From contig CAJXQI010000013.1 in NCBI GenBank assembly GCA_913058395.1, positions 62,001-126,000 on the forward strand: a stretch of 64,000 nt of DNA, given 5' to 3'. This document shows positions 40,371 to 48,240 of this stretch, piece after piece. The position numbers and the translations under genes were made by a program. A model generated the notes under the pieces. That model was not told the origin of the DNA and ran no database searches. It was given only the letters and a program-made list of their open reading frames with translations. The first letter of the stretch is position 1. Each line of letters begins with the position of its first letter. This DNA is from an uncultured Colwellia sp. Its GTDB lineage: Bacteria > Pseudomonadota > Gammaproteobacteria > Enterobacterales > Alteromonadaceae.

Positions 40371-40397
40371 AAAAACCGACATTGATTGTCGGTTTTT
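40371..40397 (+). terminator. Terminator after the GST-cupin unit
   Basis: AAAAACCGACA pairs with TGTCGGTTTTT around a 5-base loop. The same hairpin, with 2-3 changes, lies at 44979-45003 behind a tRNA-Leu fragment, so this copy probably began as a tRNA terminator. Confidence 0.88.
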
Positions 40398-40450
40398 ATT
40401 GTTATATCCTTTAAAAATAAAGGAATAATACAACTAGTACTAGATTTAAA

Positions 40451-40470
40451 ACCGACATGTCTTGCGACAG
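40451..40470 (-). repeat. Decayed tRNA-Leu remnant (left copy)
   Basis: These 20 bases match 45059-45078, in the T-arm to variable-arm part of the tRNA-Leu fragment, at 19 of 20 positions. The flanking acceptor region has the same length but has lost most matches. Together with the terminator at 40371 it forms a decayed copy of the tRNA 3' end. Confidence 0.7.
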
Positions 40471-40510
40471 AAAGTTCTAAAAAGAATGAGAATTAAAAAT
40501 GGGCTCTTAA

Positions 40511-40771
40511 TTAAGTACGATAAAGCACTTTAATAACATGCCAGCCAAACTTAGTTTTAACGAGATGGGGCTCTAATATTGCGCCACTAAATGCTACTTT
40601 ATCAAACTGAGGTACCATTTGACCTCGTTTAAACTCGCCCAAATCTCCCCCTTTCTTACCTGAAGGACATGACGAATATTTTTTAGCCAACGTTTGAAAC
40701 TTACCTCCCTTACCTAGCTGCTTAATAATATCTTCTGCAATTTTTTTGTGCTTAACCAGTATGTGAAGCAA
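40511..40771 (-). pseudogene. 5'-truncated copy of ppiC
   Basis: 86 codons that match the intact copy at 44519-44797 with two protein changes (K for E and G for A) and few silent base changes. The first seven codons, including the ATG, and the promoter are missing; upstream sequence is unrelated. A TTG now stands where an Ala codon lies in the intact gene, with no ribosome binding site, so expression is doubtful. It marks the left edge of a duplication that bounds the accessory block. Confidence 0.8.
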
Positions 40772-40981
40772 TTATGAGTAACTATCCTAGTTAATTTCAA
40801 TCGGTATATCTTAACTAGGCTCCTGGTCATATGTTTATCACATTAACCCTGCCATTAATCTAATCATTATATTGATGGCTCCCTCCCTTTTTCATCATGC
40901 AACTCAAAAAATTATAAATTTTATAATAATTTTACACCGCTAGAAGTATGCAAGAATGCATTTGTAAAAATCGAGGTGTAT

Positions 40982-41254
40982 ATGAAAAAGCATATGATTA
41001 AAAAAGATGATAAAGAAAAAACCTTCTTCACCCATTTAGCACTTGAGTTGGTAGAAGACTCTTTAGATTCGTTAAGACGCGATAATATTCATTTACTCAC
41101 TGCTTACTTCGAATATTTACAAAGACTGTGTGAATACCTCGCTATTACTTTTGATGCCCCCAAATTCATTGGAATTAATAGCGAGGCTTTCTCCGTATTG
41201 CAACATATCCACAAGCGTTTACTCATCTTGACCAAAAATTGCAACAAAGAATAA
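40982..41254 (+). CDS. Small helical protein of unknown function
   Basis: About 90 residues from the ATG at 40982 (GAGGTG upstream). Charged N terminus, then amphipathic helices, one terminal Cys. No signal peptide and no recognised family. It is the first gene of the accessory block and faces the same way as the winged-helix and EAL-like genes. Confidence 0.6.
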   Translation: MKKHMIKKDDKEKTFFTHLALELVEDSLDSLRRDNIHLLTAYFEYLQRLCEYLAITFDAPKFIGINSEAFSVLQHIHKRLLILTKNCNKE

Positions 41255-41382
41255 TTACTGGGGGCAGTAATACAACAGAACAAAAAAAACTCCACGATAT
41301 AAGAGAGTTGTACTGTTGAGATCAAGGATGATCTAATTCAATTTAAATTAATTTACTCGGTGAAAAAGTGTATTAACAGTTT

Positions 41383-41802
41383 GTGGAAATTATAGGTATG
41401 GATTTGCAAAGAGCTAACGAAAAAACGAAAACATGCAAAACTTATTGCAGTCAGTGTGAAGTCAAAGAGTCTTTGGTATTTAGCAGCAATATATCATTAT
41501 GTAGTATTACCCAGTCTGTTATCTTTGACGATAAAAGAATAAAACTTTCAAATAGAGCATTGAGAGTACTTTGTGCCCTTTTACAATGTAAAAGCTCCCC
41601 TGTCAGCTTTAATTATTTACATGAATATGGTTGGCCTGACAGTTTAGTGGTGAGGAATAACCTCACCGTTACAATATCAGAGATAAGAACAACTCTTAGA
41701 CATACTAATATTAAAATAGAGAGCATCAGAGGTTTTGGTTATGCTCTAACCTCATCAAATGATGAAATAGAGCGAATTATGGATGCAGAATGTTTAACTT
41801 AA
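41383..41802 (+). CDS. Winged-helix (OmpR/PhoB-type) regulator with N-terminal CX3CX2C motif
   Basis: A 139-residue protein with GTG start, or ATG at 41398. An N-terminal Cys cluster CKTYCSQC (CX3CX2C, a possible metal or Fe-S site) is followed by a Trans_reg_C-type winged helix (about 60-125: NRALRVLCALLQ, EYGWPDSLVVRNNLTVTISEI, here given as EYGWPDSLVV and NLTVTISEIRTTL, and RGFGYAL). There is no receiver domain. It has a paralogue on the other strand at 42834 with the same Cys motif. The EAL-like gene starts inside its last codons. Confidence 0.78.
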   Translation: MEIIGMDLQRANEKTKTCKTYCSQCEVKESLVFSSNISLCSITQSVIFDDKRIKLSNRALRVLCALLQCKSSPVSFNYLHEYGWPDSLVVRNNLTVTISEIRTTLRHTNIKIESIRGFGYALTSSNDEIERIMDAECLT

Positions 41803-42503
41803 ATAATATTGATTTCACCAGTGTAATCTGGGGGAGAGTGGTTATTTCACCTCGCATAGAGAAGATTATCACCCCACCATACACCATTGAAAATATAGAA
41901 GTTTTATGCTCAGTAGCTAATCAAGATTCAAGCATCGCTGCCTACAGCTTTTTTCAACATTTAACAGCGAGTGAACATGTGGAGTTGTTTAAATTGATTT
42001 TAACAGCCGTATTAGCAGAGCCCTCTCTAAAAAGCTATACCGTTAGCCTAAACACGCCTATACAAGTTATACGTAAGCTTGCTGAGCTCCTTCCATTGTT
42101 GTTGAGTCACAATGAGCAAAAGATAGCTTTTGAGTTATTAGAAAGTGATATCCAAGAATTAGGCGCGTACGAATACGGGTTACTTGACGAAATAAACAAG
42201 ATTTCAAACATCAGCTTATGGTTAGATGATTTTGGCAATAATCAGTCAAATTTCGACATAGTTATCTCAAAAAGAGTGAAGTTCAGTGCAATCAAAGTTG
42301 CGAAAGAACTCTTTTGGGGGCTTTTAGACTCAGACATAAACTTCCTAAAAAGTTTATTAACTTACTTAAATCAAGAACACCTCCTTATAGTTGAAGGGGT
42401 AGAAACGAAAAAACAGGTAGAGTTTATATCGAATATTAAAGGTGTAAAAATTCAAGGGTTTTATTTTAATCCACAGCTGGAAACAAGTATTGGAGTCAAA
42501 TAA
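41790..42503 (+). CDS. Compact EAL-like protein, probably diverged phosphodiesterase or c-di-GMP sensor
   Basis: A 237-residue protein with an EAL pattern but no other domain: EVL in place of EAL (NIEVLCSV), NTP in VSLNTP, FELLESD, LDDFG (intact), VKFSAIK where LKID is usual, EGVET (intact) and GVKIQGFYF. Most metal and base residues remain, but the D of LKID is Ser. It overlaps the winged-helix gene by 13 bases and the next gene by one, so the three are co-translated. Activity cannot be decided from sequence. Confidence 0.78.
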   Translation: MFNLNNIDFTSVIWGRVVISPRIEKIITPPYTIENIEVLCSVANQDSSIAAYSFFQHLTASEHVELFKLILTAVLAEPSLKSYTVSLNTPIQVIRKLAELLPLLLSHNEQKIAFELLESDIQELGAYEYGLLDEINKISNISLWLDDFGNNQSNFDIVISKRVKFSAIKVAKELFWGLLDSDINFLKSLLTYLNQEHLLIVEGVETKKQVEFISNIKGVKIQGFYFNPQLETSIGVK

Positions 42504-42769
42504 TGGATAAACTCACTCATGCTCAAATAATTTCTGAATTTGAAATAGCAACACAATACATATCCAGTGAAGTAGTTCCTATCGATATTAATTTATTGAA
42601 AAATATAGCAATAACGTTTACAAAAAAAGATGAGTACTTCCTCGATGTATGCATGAGATTAATGCAGATGTTAACCGAAGAGGTAAAACTAAAAAGTATT
42701 AGTCAACAGAAACAAATTAATACACTTACAGAAGAAGAAAAATACTATTTAAGTTCTATTTATGAATAA
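42503..42769 (+). CDS. Small protein of unknown function downstream of the EAL-like gene
   Basis: An 88-residue, mostly helical, acidic protein with no signal peptide or motif. The ATG overlaps the EAL-like stop (TAATG). It ends at a strong hairpin. No family recognised; co-translation suggests a partner of the EAL-like protein. Confidence 0.6.
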   Translation: MDKLTHAQIISEFEIATQYISSEVVPIDINLLKNIAITFTKKDEYFLDVCMRLMQMLTEEVKLKSISQQKQINTLTEEEKYYLSSIYE

Positions 42770-42770
42770 A

Positions 42771-42810
42771 GCTGAAAATAAGCTCTTAAGTGTAGGATGC
42801 TATTTTCAGC
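42771..42810. terminator. Hairpin between the two convergent regulatory units
   Basis: GCTGAAAATA pairs perfectly with TATTTTCAGC around a 20-base loop, between the 88-residue gene and the second winged-helix gene, which converge. Likely a shared terminator. Confidence 0.65.
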
Positions 42811-42833
42811 TTCATTAAAGTACTGCAATTATT

Positions 42834-43235
42834 CTATAACTTTAAGCAATAACCTTCTTTTCGGTGGTTTTCAATATCAATTGACGTTCCTCGTAACAAA
42901 ATTCGTAAATCATAAATAGCAACATTTAAGTTATTTTTTACAATAGTCGAATCAGGCCAAACATATTGAATTAAATAATCTGTTGGTAATATTGTACTTT
43001 CCTGTCGCGTTAAAGCACAAATCAACCTATAGCCCTGAGAACTAATTTTGCGATGCTCAGCATGAATAATAAAAGTACCACGCTTTTCTCCTTTATTAAT
43101 GTTTGCACTTGCAAGTTGTTCATATGGAAACAAAGGACAGTCCCGACATCTGTTATAGCAAGGGGTAAGTTCAACTTCATTGGAGGAGGTAGCGGTATGA
43201 CTAAAATTATCTAACAAAGTATTTAGATTATTCAT
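42834..43235 (-). CDS. Second winged-helix regulator with N-terminal CX3CX2C motif
   Basis: A 133-residue protein with the cluster CYNRCRDC (CX3CX2C, residues about 27-34) and a winged helix at about 60-130 (GYRLICALTRQ, YVWPDSTIVKNNLNVAIYDL, given as YVWPDSTIV and NLNVAIYDLRILL, and EGYCLKL). It is clearly a paralogue of the protein at 41383: same length, order, and motif spacing. It overlaps the HD-GYP stop by 8 bases, so HD-GYP and this gene form one operon. Confidence 0.78.
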   Translation of the reverse strand: MNNLNTLLDNFSHTATSSNEVELTPCYNRCRDCPLFPYEQLASANINKGEKRGTFIIHAEHRKISSQGYRLICALTRQESTILPTDYLIQYVWPDSTIVKNNLNVAIYDLRILLRGTSIDIENHRKEGYCLKL

Positions 43236-44292
43236 AAATTACTCCTTCAAAAACATCACTATCTAGTAAGAAGTTACAATCGCAATCTTCAGAAGAGGCT
43301 AAGGCAACTTGATATTTTCTTCCTCCTACTTTGGCTAAAATTTTAACGTAATCGCCATCTATTGTTTTTACATGAGTCCCGACAGGAAACTCCCTCATCA
43401 CTTCAATAAACCTAGCGACAAGACGAGGATCTAACATAGTTCCTGAAACTCTTGCTAACTCTGAAATAGCAGAATAAGAACATAAGGCACTCTTATAATT
43501 TCTGTTACGAGTTATTGCTTCATATGTGCAAACCAAGGTAAGCATCCTTGAATAGAGGTTTATATCTCGACCGGCTAACCCAGCCGGGTAACCTGTACCA
43601 TTGAAGTGCTCATGATGTGATTCAATAATTCGACTTACAATACTAGGAAATGCTTTATTTTCTTCAATAAGCTTTACACCTATTTGAGTATGGCTCAGAA
43701 CGTAATTTCTTTCTGTCACAGTCAGTTTTTCTGGTTTATCGAATGTAATAGGAAGTTTAACCATTCCTACATCATGCAGTAATGCAGCACACCCAAGACC
43801 TAATAGTTTGTCTTTTTTTATGCCTATATATTTACACAATGTTAAATAGAGTATCAGTACTCTTAATGATTTATGCGCAATGCAGGGGGATTTGATTTGA
43901 ATGGTATTTAAATAATCATAGGTTTTAGAGTCGGCTAAAACCTGAACAGTTAAATAATTAACAACCTCTTTTACCTTTTTAGAGCTCAGATAAGAGCTTG
44001 TGGTCAAGTCATTAAATATAACATTTAAGAGCTTAAATGACTTTGATAAAGTTTCTTTACCTTCATTTTCTTTATTCTTAGCCGAGACACTTTCATTGTC
44101 AATAAAGGCCGATGGGCACTGTGATTCTACAAAGGCATATTCACATGTTTTGCGTAGTTGAATTAAATGCTTTTCAGTCTCAATTACGAAAGTGTGACTT
44201 AAGAAGGGGGTATCAAGCCATTTTCTATCCAATTTAACGACTTTCATACCAATTTTTAGTTGGTTTACTGCTAATTTATTCATAGGTATCAT
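43228..44292 (-). CDS. HD-GYP phosphodiesterase with N-terminal DUF3391-like domain
   Basis: A 354-residue protein. The N-terminal domain (about 5-75) resembles DUF3391 (LKIGMKVVKLDRKW, HTFVIETEKHL). The HD-GYP domain (about 135-310) has HD in LLHDVGM, H in LSHTQIG, and SHHEHFNGTGYP, so metal ligands and GYP are intact and only the D of the usual DGSGYP is Asn. It should cut c-di-GMP. It shares an operon with the second CX3CX2C winged-helix gene. Two ATG codons lie at 44292 and 44283. Confidence 0.85.
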   Translation of the reverse strand: MIPMNKLAVNQLKIGMKVVKLDRKWLDTPFLSHTFVIETEKHLIQLRKTCEYAFVESQCPSAFIDNESVSAKNKENEGKETLSKSFKLLNVIFNDLTTSSYLSSKKVKEVVNYLTVQVLADSKTYDYLNTIQIKSPCIAHKSLRVLILYLTLCKYIGIKKDKLLGLGCAALLHDVGMVKLPITFDKPEKLTVTERNYVLSHTQIGVKLIEENKAFPSIVSRIIESHHEHFNGTGYPAGLAGRDINLYSRMLTLVCTYEAITRNRNYKSALCSYSAISELARVSGTMLDPRLVARFIEVMREFPVGTHVKTIDGDYVKILAKVGGRKYQVALASSEDCDCNFLLDSDVFEGVIYE

Positions 44293-44518
44293 ATATTCAA
44301 AATAATAAACATCGACTAGTTATAGTCGATATTAAATTTAAAATTTAAAAATTAGATACCGTCCCATTGGTAATGTATGAAATCCTTTCATTTCCACATG
44401 GTACACTGGTCTGATAACCAAAGTCAATTTTTCGAATAACGCCAATAAGAGAAAAACTTAACAGAGTAAAAATAAATTAAAATATTCATGTTCCTTACCT
44501 CTATTTTTTCGTCTTACT

Positions 44519-44797
44519 TTAAGTACGATAAAGTACTTTAATAACATGCCAGCCAAACTTAGTTTTAACGAGATGGGGCTCTAATATTGCGCCACTAAAT
44601 GCTACTTTATCAAATTGAGGTACCATTTGACCTCGTTTAAACTCGCCTAAATCTCCCCCTTTCTTACCTGAAGGACATGACGAATATTTTTTAGCTAGCG
44701 TTTGAAACTTAGCTCCCTTACCTAGCTGCTTAATAATATCTTCTGCAATTTCTTTGTGCTTAACCAGTATGTGAAGTGCGTGCGCTGTAGCTGCCAT
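44519..44797 (-). CDS. ppiC: Parvulin-type peptidyl-prolyl isomerase PpiC
   Basis: A 92-residue single-domain cytoplasmic rotamase with [25 protein letters not shown], and GWHVIKV motifs; length matches E. coli PpiC (93). AAAGG precedes the ATG. It is the intact version of the truncated copy at 40511. On the right it borders the tRNA-Leu terminator. Confidence 0.93.
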   Translation of the reverse strand: MAATAHALHILVKHKEIAEDIIKQLGKGAKFQTLAKKYSSCPSGKKGGDLGEFKRGQMVPQFDKVAFSGAILEPHLVKTKFGWHVIKVLYRT

Positions 44798-44978
44798 GTA
44801 AAAACCTTTTTAATAGCGTTTGATCACTAAACCAAAAGTGAAGAGATAAATAAAAAATATAGGGAGGTATTTTATACAAAAAATATGGTCAGGCGAAGCA
44901 AGAAGGTGATTTTTTTATACCAATAAAATTCAAAAGTAGATAATAATCTGCAATATAACATCAAACTTCAGAGACAAA

Positions 44979-45003
44979 AAAACCGACATTAGTTGTCGGT
45001 TTT
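44979..45003 (-). terminator. Terminator of the tRNA-Leu locus
   Basis: AAAACCGACA pairs with TGTCGGTTTT around a 5-base loop, followed on the minus strand by a T run. It lies 33 bases past the CCA end of the tRNA-Leu fragment and has a diverged copy at 40371-40397. Confidence 0.88.
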
Positions 45004-45036
45004 CTCTGTTATAGCCCTTTAATAATAAAGGAAGAA

Positions 45037-45096
45037 TGGTACCAGCGGTCGGACTCGAACCGACACGTCTTGCGACAGGGGATTTTGAATCCCCTG
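45037..45096 (-). tRNA. 3' fragment of tRNA-Leu(CAA), likely attachment site
   Basis: Read on the minus strand this is the 3' part of a tRNA-Leu: an anticodon arm with loop TTCAAAA (anticodon CAA), a long variable arm, a T arm with GGTTCGAGTCC and an acceptor end with encoded CCA. The 5' acceptor strand and D arm are missing, since right of 45096 the sequence no longer fits a tRNA. This is what remains when an element inserts into a tRNA 3' end. It is not a working tRNA gene. Confidence 0.88.
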
Positions 45097-45236
45097 ACCA
45101 TCAAATAAAACTTACAAATATCAACAACTTACAATATTTATTTCCTAGTATATGTAACTATTATGTATTTTATTATGTAAATATTATTTATATTTGCTAA
45201 TATAACCAACATACTATTATTAACAGTTTACTATAT

Positions 45237-46766
45237 ATGTCAGATCAACTGGATATTAATGCTAAAAAGATTGAGATCATGCAATCGATGGATGAGACCG
45301 CAATTGATTTTGCATATAAAGCGTTTAAAGAAGCCATTAAAAGATCCGAAAATAAAGAGTTAACTGAGTTCGAGTTAGCAGCAAGAAGCACACGTATATC
45401 ATCTACAGTAGTGCTTGTAAAAAACACCCCTAAAAGTAAATCATTTACCGCACAAATTAGTATTCCTAATGAGAGAGCGCCTAGAAGAATTTCTACAGGC
45501 GAAAAAAGAATTGCCAAGGCTACAACTGCTGCACTTGTAAAAGAACAAGAAATACTTACTAAAATTGAATCAGGCACAGAAGATGTGCACTCTGATCTAT
45601 CTTGGAAGGTGATCTGCGCTCGACTATGTAGGGAGCTGGATGATAAGACACAACTGGAAGTAGATAAAGGTATAGCGGAAGGTAAGAAAGCACACAGGGT
45701 AAAGCCTCAATCTAAAGTTCATAGCTCAAACATTAAGAACAAACTTAAAGATAATAAATATCTCGCTAACAAGAAGATTACTGAAGTTCAATATGCTGAT
45801 TTTGTAGATGCTTTCACAGTAAAAGAAATTCACGAAAATAGGGGGAAGGCGACAGTTCAAAATATCTATAAATCAATAAAGCTGATATTCGAATTCGCCC
45901 AAAGAAACAGAATACTTTCTGCAAACCAGATCCCCAATATTCCAGTGATTGAGTGGGTGAAAGGTGAAGAGAGACCTGTCATCGAAGAAGCAGATCTAAA
46001 GGTTATAATGACTAACTTCCAAAATTTTTATGAGAGCAGTACAACTAACTATAAAACAAGAGAGAACCGTAGGATATTTCCTTTTTATGTAGCATTGACT
46101 TCATCATGTGGTTTACGCCCAGGTGAAGAGGTGGTAGGCGTAAAATGGAGCCATTTAGCAAAAGGTAAGATTGAAATTACAAGAGAAGTTAATGAGCAAG
46201 GGAAACTGATTAAAAAGATAGAAGAAGTCGAGGTTTACTATGCTGACATAGAGCGTGGGAAGCTCTCTAATCGTACTAAAGATGGAGGACTTAAGTTAGT
46301 ACCACATTCACGTCAAATCGTAATATACAGTGAGACAGCTAAGGCAATAGAAGGTCTCTACTTCGTAAGGTACGGCATTAATAAAATACTATCTGAAATA
46401 GTAAAAGAAGCTAAAGATGATCTAATGTTCAGTGGTTCAGAAAAAAGAGATATTAACTTTGCAGATACTTTTAGTCTGTACATGGATTATCTAAAAGGTA
46501 AAATCTCAAAGCGTTACACGCAGTATTCATTGCGTCACGAGTTTATTAATTCAGAGTTACGCAAAGGTGTATTGATAAATGATGTAGCGGAACAGTGTGG
46601 TACAAGTACTAAAACAATCGAAGGATACTATAAGAAGTATAAAGCAATGCATCGTGTTGAGAGGCTTCTAAGTAATCAAGATGTAGATTACTTTATTAAG
46701 AAAACAAAAGAAGTACTAGAATCGACTAAAAAAGAGACTCCAAACCATACCCTATTTCCAACCTAG
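45237..46766 (+). CDS. Tyrosine recombinase / integrase
   Basis: A 509-residue recombinase, 140 bases from the tRNA-Leu fragment. A long N-terminal arm (about 200 residues) and core-binding region precede the catalytic domain, with Arg in CGLRPGEEV, Lys in RTKDGGLK, the box II Arg in YSLRHEF, and the nucleophile Tyr in IEGYYKKY. The first His of box II (HxLR) is Tyr and the later His/Trp is Thr (CGTST), a pattern seen in some large integrases. It probably inserted the island to its right at tRNA-Leu. Confidence 0.88.
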   Translation: MSDQLDINAKKIEIMQSMDETAIDFAYKAFKEAIKRSENKELTEFELAARSTRISSTVVLVKNTPKSKSFTAQISIPNERAPRRISTGEKRIAKATTAALVKEQEILTKIESGTEDVHSDLSWKVICARLCRELDDKTQLEVDKGIAEGKKAHRVKPQSKVHSSNIKNKLKDNKYLANKKITEVQYADFVDAFTVKEIHENRGKATVQNIYKSIKLIFEFAQRNRILSANQIPNIPVIEWVKGEERPVIEEADLKVIMTNFQNFYESSTTNYKTRENRRIFPFYVALTSSCGLRPGEEVVGVKWSHLAKGKIEITREVNEQGKLIKKIEEVEVYYADIERGKLSNRTKDGGLKLVPHSRQIVIYSETAKAIEGLYFVRYGINKILSEIVKEAKDDLMFSGSEKRDINFADTFSLYMDYLKGKISKRYTQYSLRHEFINSELRKGVLINDVAEQCGTSTKTIEGYYKKYKAMHRVERLLSNQDVDYFIKKTKEVLESTKKETPNHTLFPT

Positions 46767-47280
46767 AAAATGCATGGACAATTACATCAGTTATGCCACC
46801 AAATTGCATCAGAACTGCCAGTCATTATCATCTAACACTGTCACCTAATAACATTAACTGCAACCACTGAATAACATTAGGTTTGCCACCAATAAATATG
46901 ATCACTTGGTGCGCTTTCCTGACATTAGCTACAGGTTGTTCTTTAGTTCAAAATTAGCCAATAGCTGACATTAGCTTTTGAGTTACTGTCGGCAACTTAG
47001 GGAGCCTATAGCTGTATTCTAATTTAAATGTTTTTTCTTATTTATCCCAATAACTTTACACGAAATTTTGAGTTTGATTATTCTACCTATCTCAAAAGCG
47101 GATATTAGCATTTCCTCTGATTTACTTTGATAATCAGATCAATATACGTAAGTAAGTTTAGGATTTGTTACTCGGTTTTATGGCACCTTAGATTTAATTT
47201 ATTTGTCTCATTATTGATAGTGTTAGATCAGAAAATAGATTCGTCATTGCGCAGCTAAATACGTTTATGATTTGTTAATG
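46767..47280. other. Non-coding stretch after the integrase, with short repeats
   Basis: No credible gene. It holds short direct repeats (AATAACATTA twice near 46849 and 46870, TGCCACCAA twice), an inverted pair ACCTAAT/ATTAGGT (46843-46849, 46876-46882), and one copy of a 54-base repeat (46955-47008) whose partner is at 56599-56652. It looks like worn mobile-element debris. Confidence 0.5.
46955..47008 (+). repeat. Copy 1 of a 54-base island repeat
   Basis: It matches 56599-56652 at 41 of 54 positions, including the exact block TTAGCTTTTGAGTTA. Both copies are in intergenic DNA and in the same orientation, 9.6 kb apart. Confidence 0.6.
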
Positions 47281-48000
47281 CTAACTGACGCCATTAGAGC
47301 GAATGTTATTTACATTTCTATTCATTAAATGACGCAGCGCATAACGGAAAAGAACCTTTTTAATCCCTGTAAGGTTACTACCGTGCTTTAAGTAAAAGTC
47401 ATCTGGCTGCTCATATGTACCGAAGTCGTCTGCAATGCCGTCACTTTGTATATAAGTATCTTCTCCTGTCCAGTCAACATCAGGACTTGCAAGGCATTTA
47501 GTTGCAATACCAAAGCCTGAAAAGCTCTCGTTATCCTCAGCAAAACGACTCTGAATTTGTTTGAGATAAGGTTTATCAATGATATAACCTTCCAAGTTGA
47601 TCCAACGATCCTTGTAATAAATCTCAACCCAACTATGAATAATACGCTTTGGCGCAAAGAAAAATAAATGGTTAGGGATCGCACCACGTTGTAATTCATT
47701 GTAAATTGTAAAACCATGGAACCGTGTTGGCACACCAACAGCGCGTAATAATGCAATTAACAAAGTACCTTTAGTATTACACTGTCCATAACCATCTTTA
47801 AATACTTGGCTTGCTGGTATTCGGTCATCTGCGTTATAGCCAAAACTAATTTCATCTCGTACATAGTTATAAATTTCGCCAATGGCATCGTATTGGGATA
47901 AATCTCGCCAATGTCGTTGCTCAATTAAACTTTGGATTTGCGGATGGTTAAAATCCAACATTGGGGTATGTTTTAATAAATTTTTTGATAATTTAGTCAC
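47281..48000 (-). CDS. Transglutaminase-like cysteine protease-fold protein
   Basis: A 239-residue protein starting at GTG (GGGGAG 5 bases upstream). The transglutaminase core has the catalytic Cys in GYGQCNTKG, His in IIHSWVEIY and acidic residue in INLEGYI. No signal peptide. It overlaps the small membrane protein gene by 8 bases. Family members are peptidases, amidases or cross-linking enzymes; the substrate is unknown. Confidence 0.8.
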   Translation of the reverse strand: MTKLSKNLLKHTPMLDFNHPQIQSLIEQRHWRDLSQYDAIGEIYNYVRDEISFGYNADDRIPASQVFKDGYGQCNTKGTLLIALLRAVGVPTRFHGFTIYNELQRGAIPNHLFFFAPKRIIHSWVEIYYKDRWINLEGYIIDKPYLKQIQSRFAEDNESFSGFGIATKCLASPDVDWTGEDTYIQSDGIADDFGTYEQPDDFYLKHGSNLTGIKKVLFRYALRHLMNRNVNNIRSNGVS

Positions 48001-48175
48001 AGTTACTCCCCTCTACACTGAATGCAGCCAAAGAAAGTCCAACTAAAAAAAAGATGGGGTGTAAAATCAGACCATGAAATATCGATATATCAGCAAAGGT
48101 GCCGTGTATTAAGCTTGCCAATACGATTATCAATGCAACGATGATTAAAATAGATCTGCTTAGTTTTAGTTTCAT
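47993..48175 (-). CDS. Small two-helix membrane protein
   Basis: A 60-residue protein with two hydrophobic helices (about 8-25 and 33-53), co-translated with the transglutaminase-like protein through an 8-base overlap. It could be a membrane partner for it. No family recognised. Confidence 0.6.
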   Translation of the reverse strand: MKLKLSRSILIIVALIIVLASLIHGTFADISIFHGLILHPIFFLVGLSLAAFSVEGSNCD

Positions 48176-48240
48176 GGGAAATTCCTATTCAATGAATATG
48201 TACTAGAATAACCAACCACTCAAACGAAAACTTGAATAAA

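Noticed and set aside
40511-40771. A second functional ppiC
   Set aside because: The first seven codons, start codon and upstream promoter are missing, and only a TTG without ribosome binding site remains.
40976-45096. A prophage or conjugative element
   Set aside because: No structural, replication or transfer genes were seen; the cargo is regulatory only.
45037-45115. A complete tRNA-Leu gene on the minus strand
   Set aside because: The D arm and 5' acceptor strand do not follow the anticodon arm; only the 3' part is present.
46767-47280. CRISPR-like repeats after the integrase
   Set aside because: The short repeats are few, unequal and not evenly spaced, and no cas gene is present.
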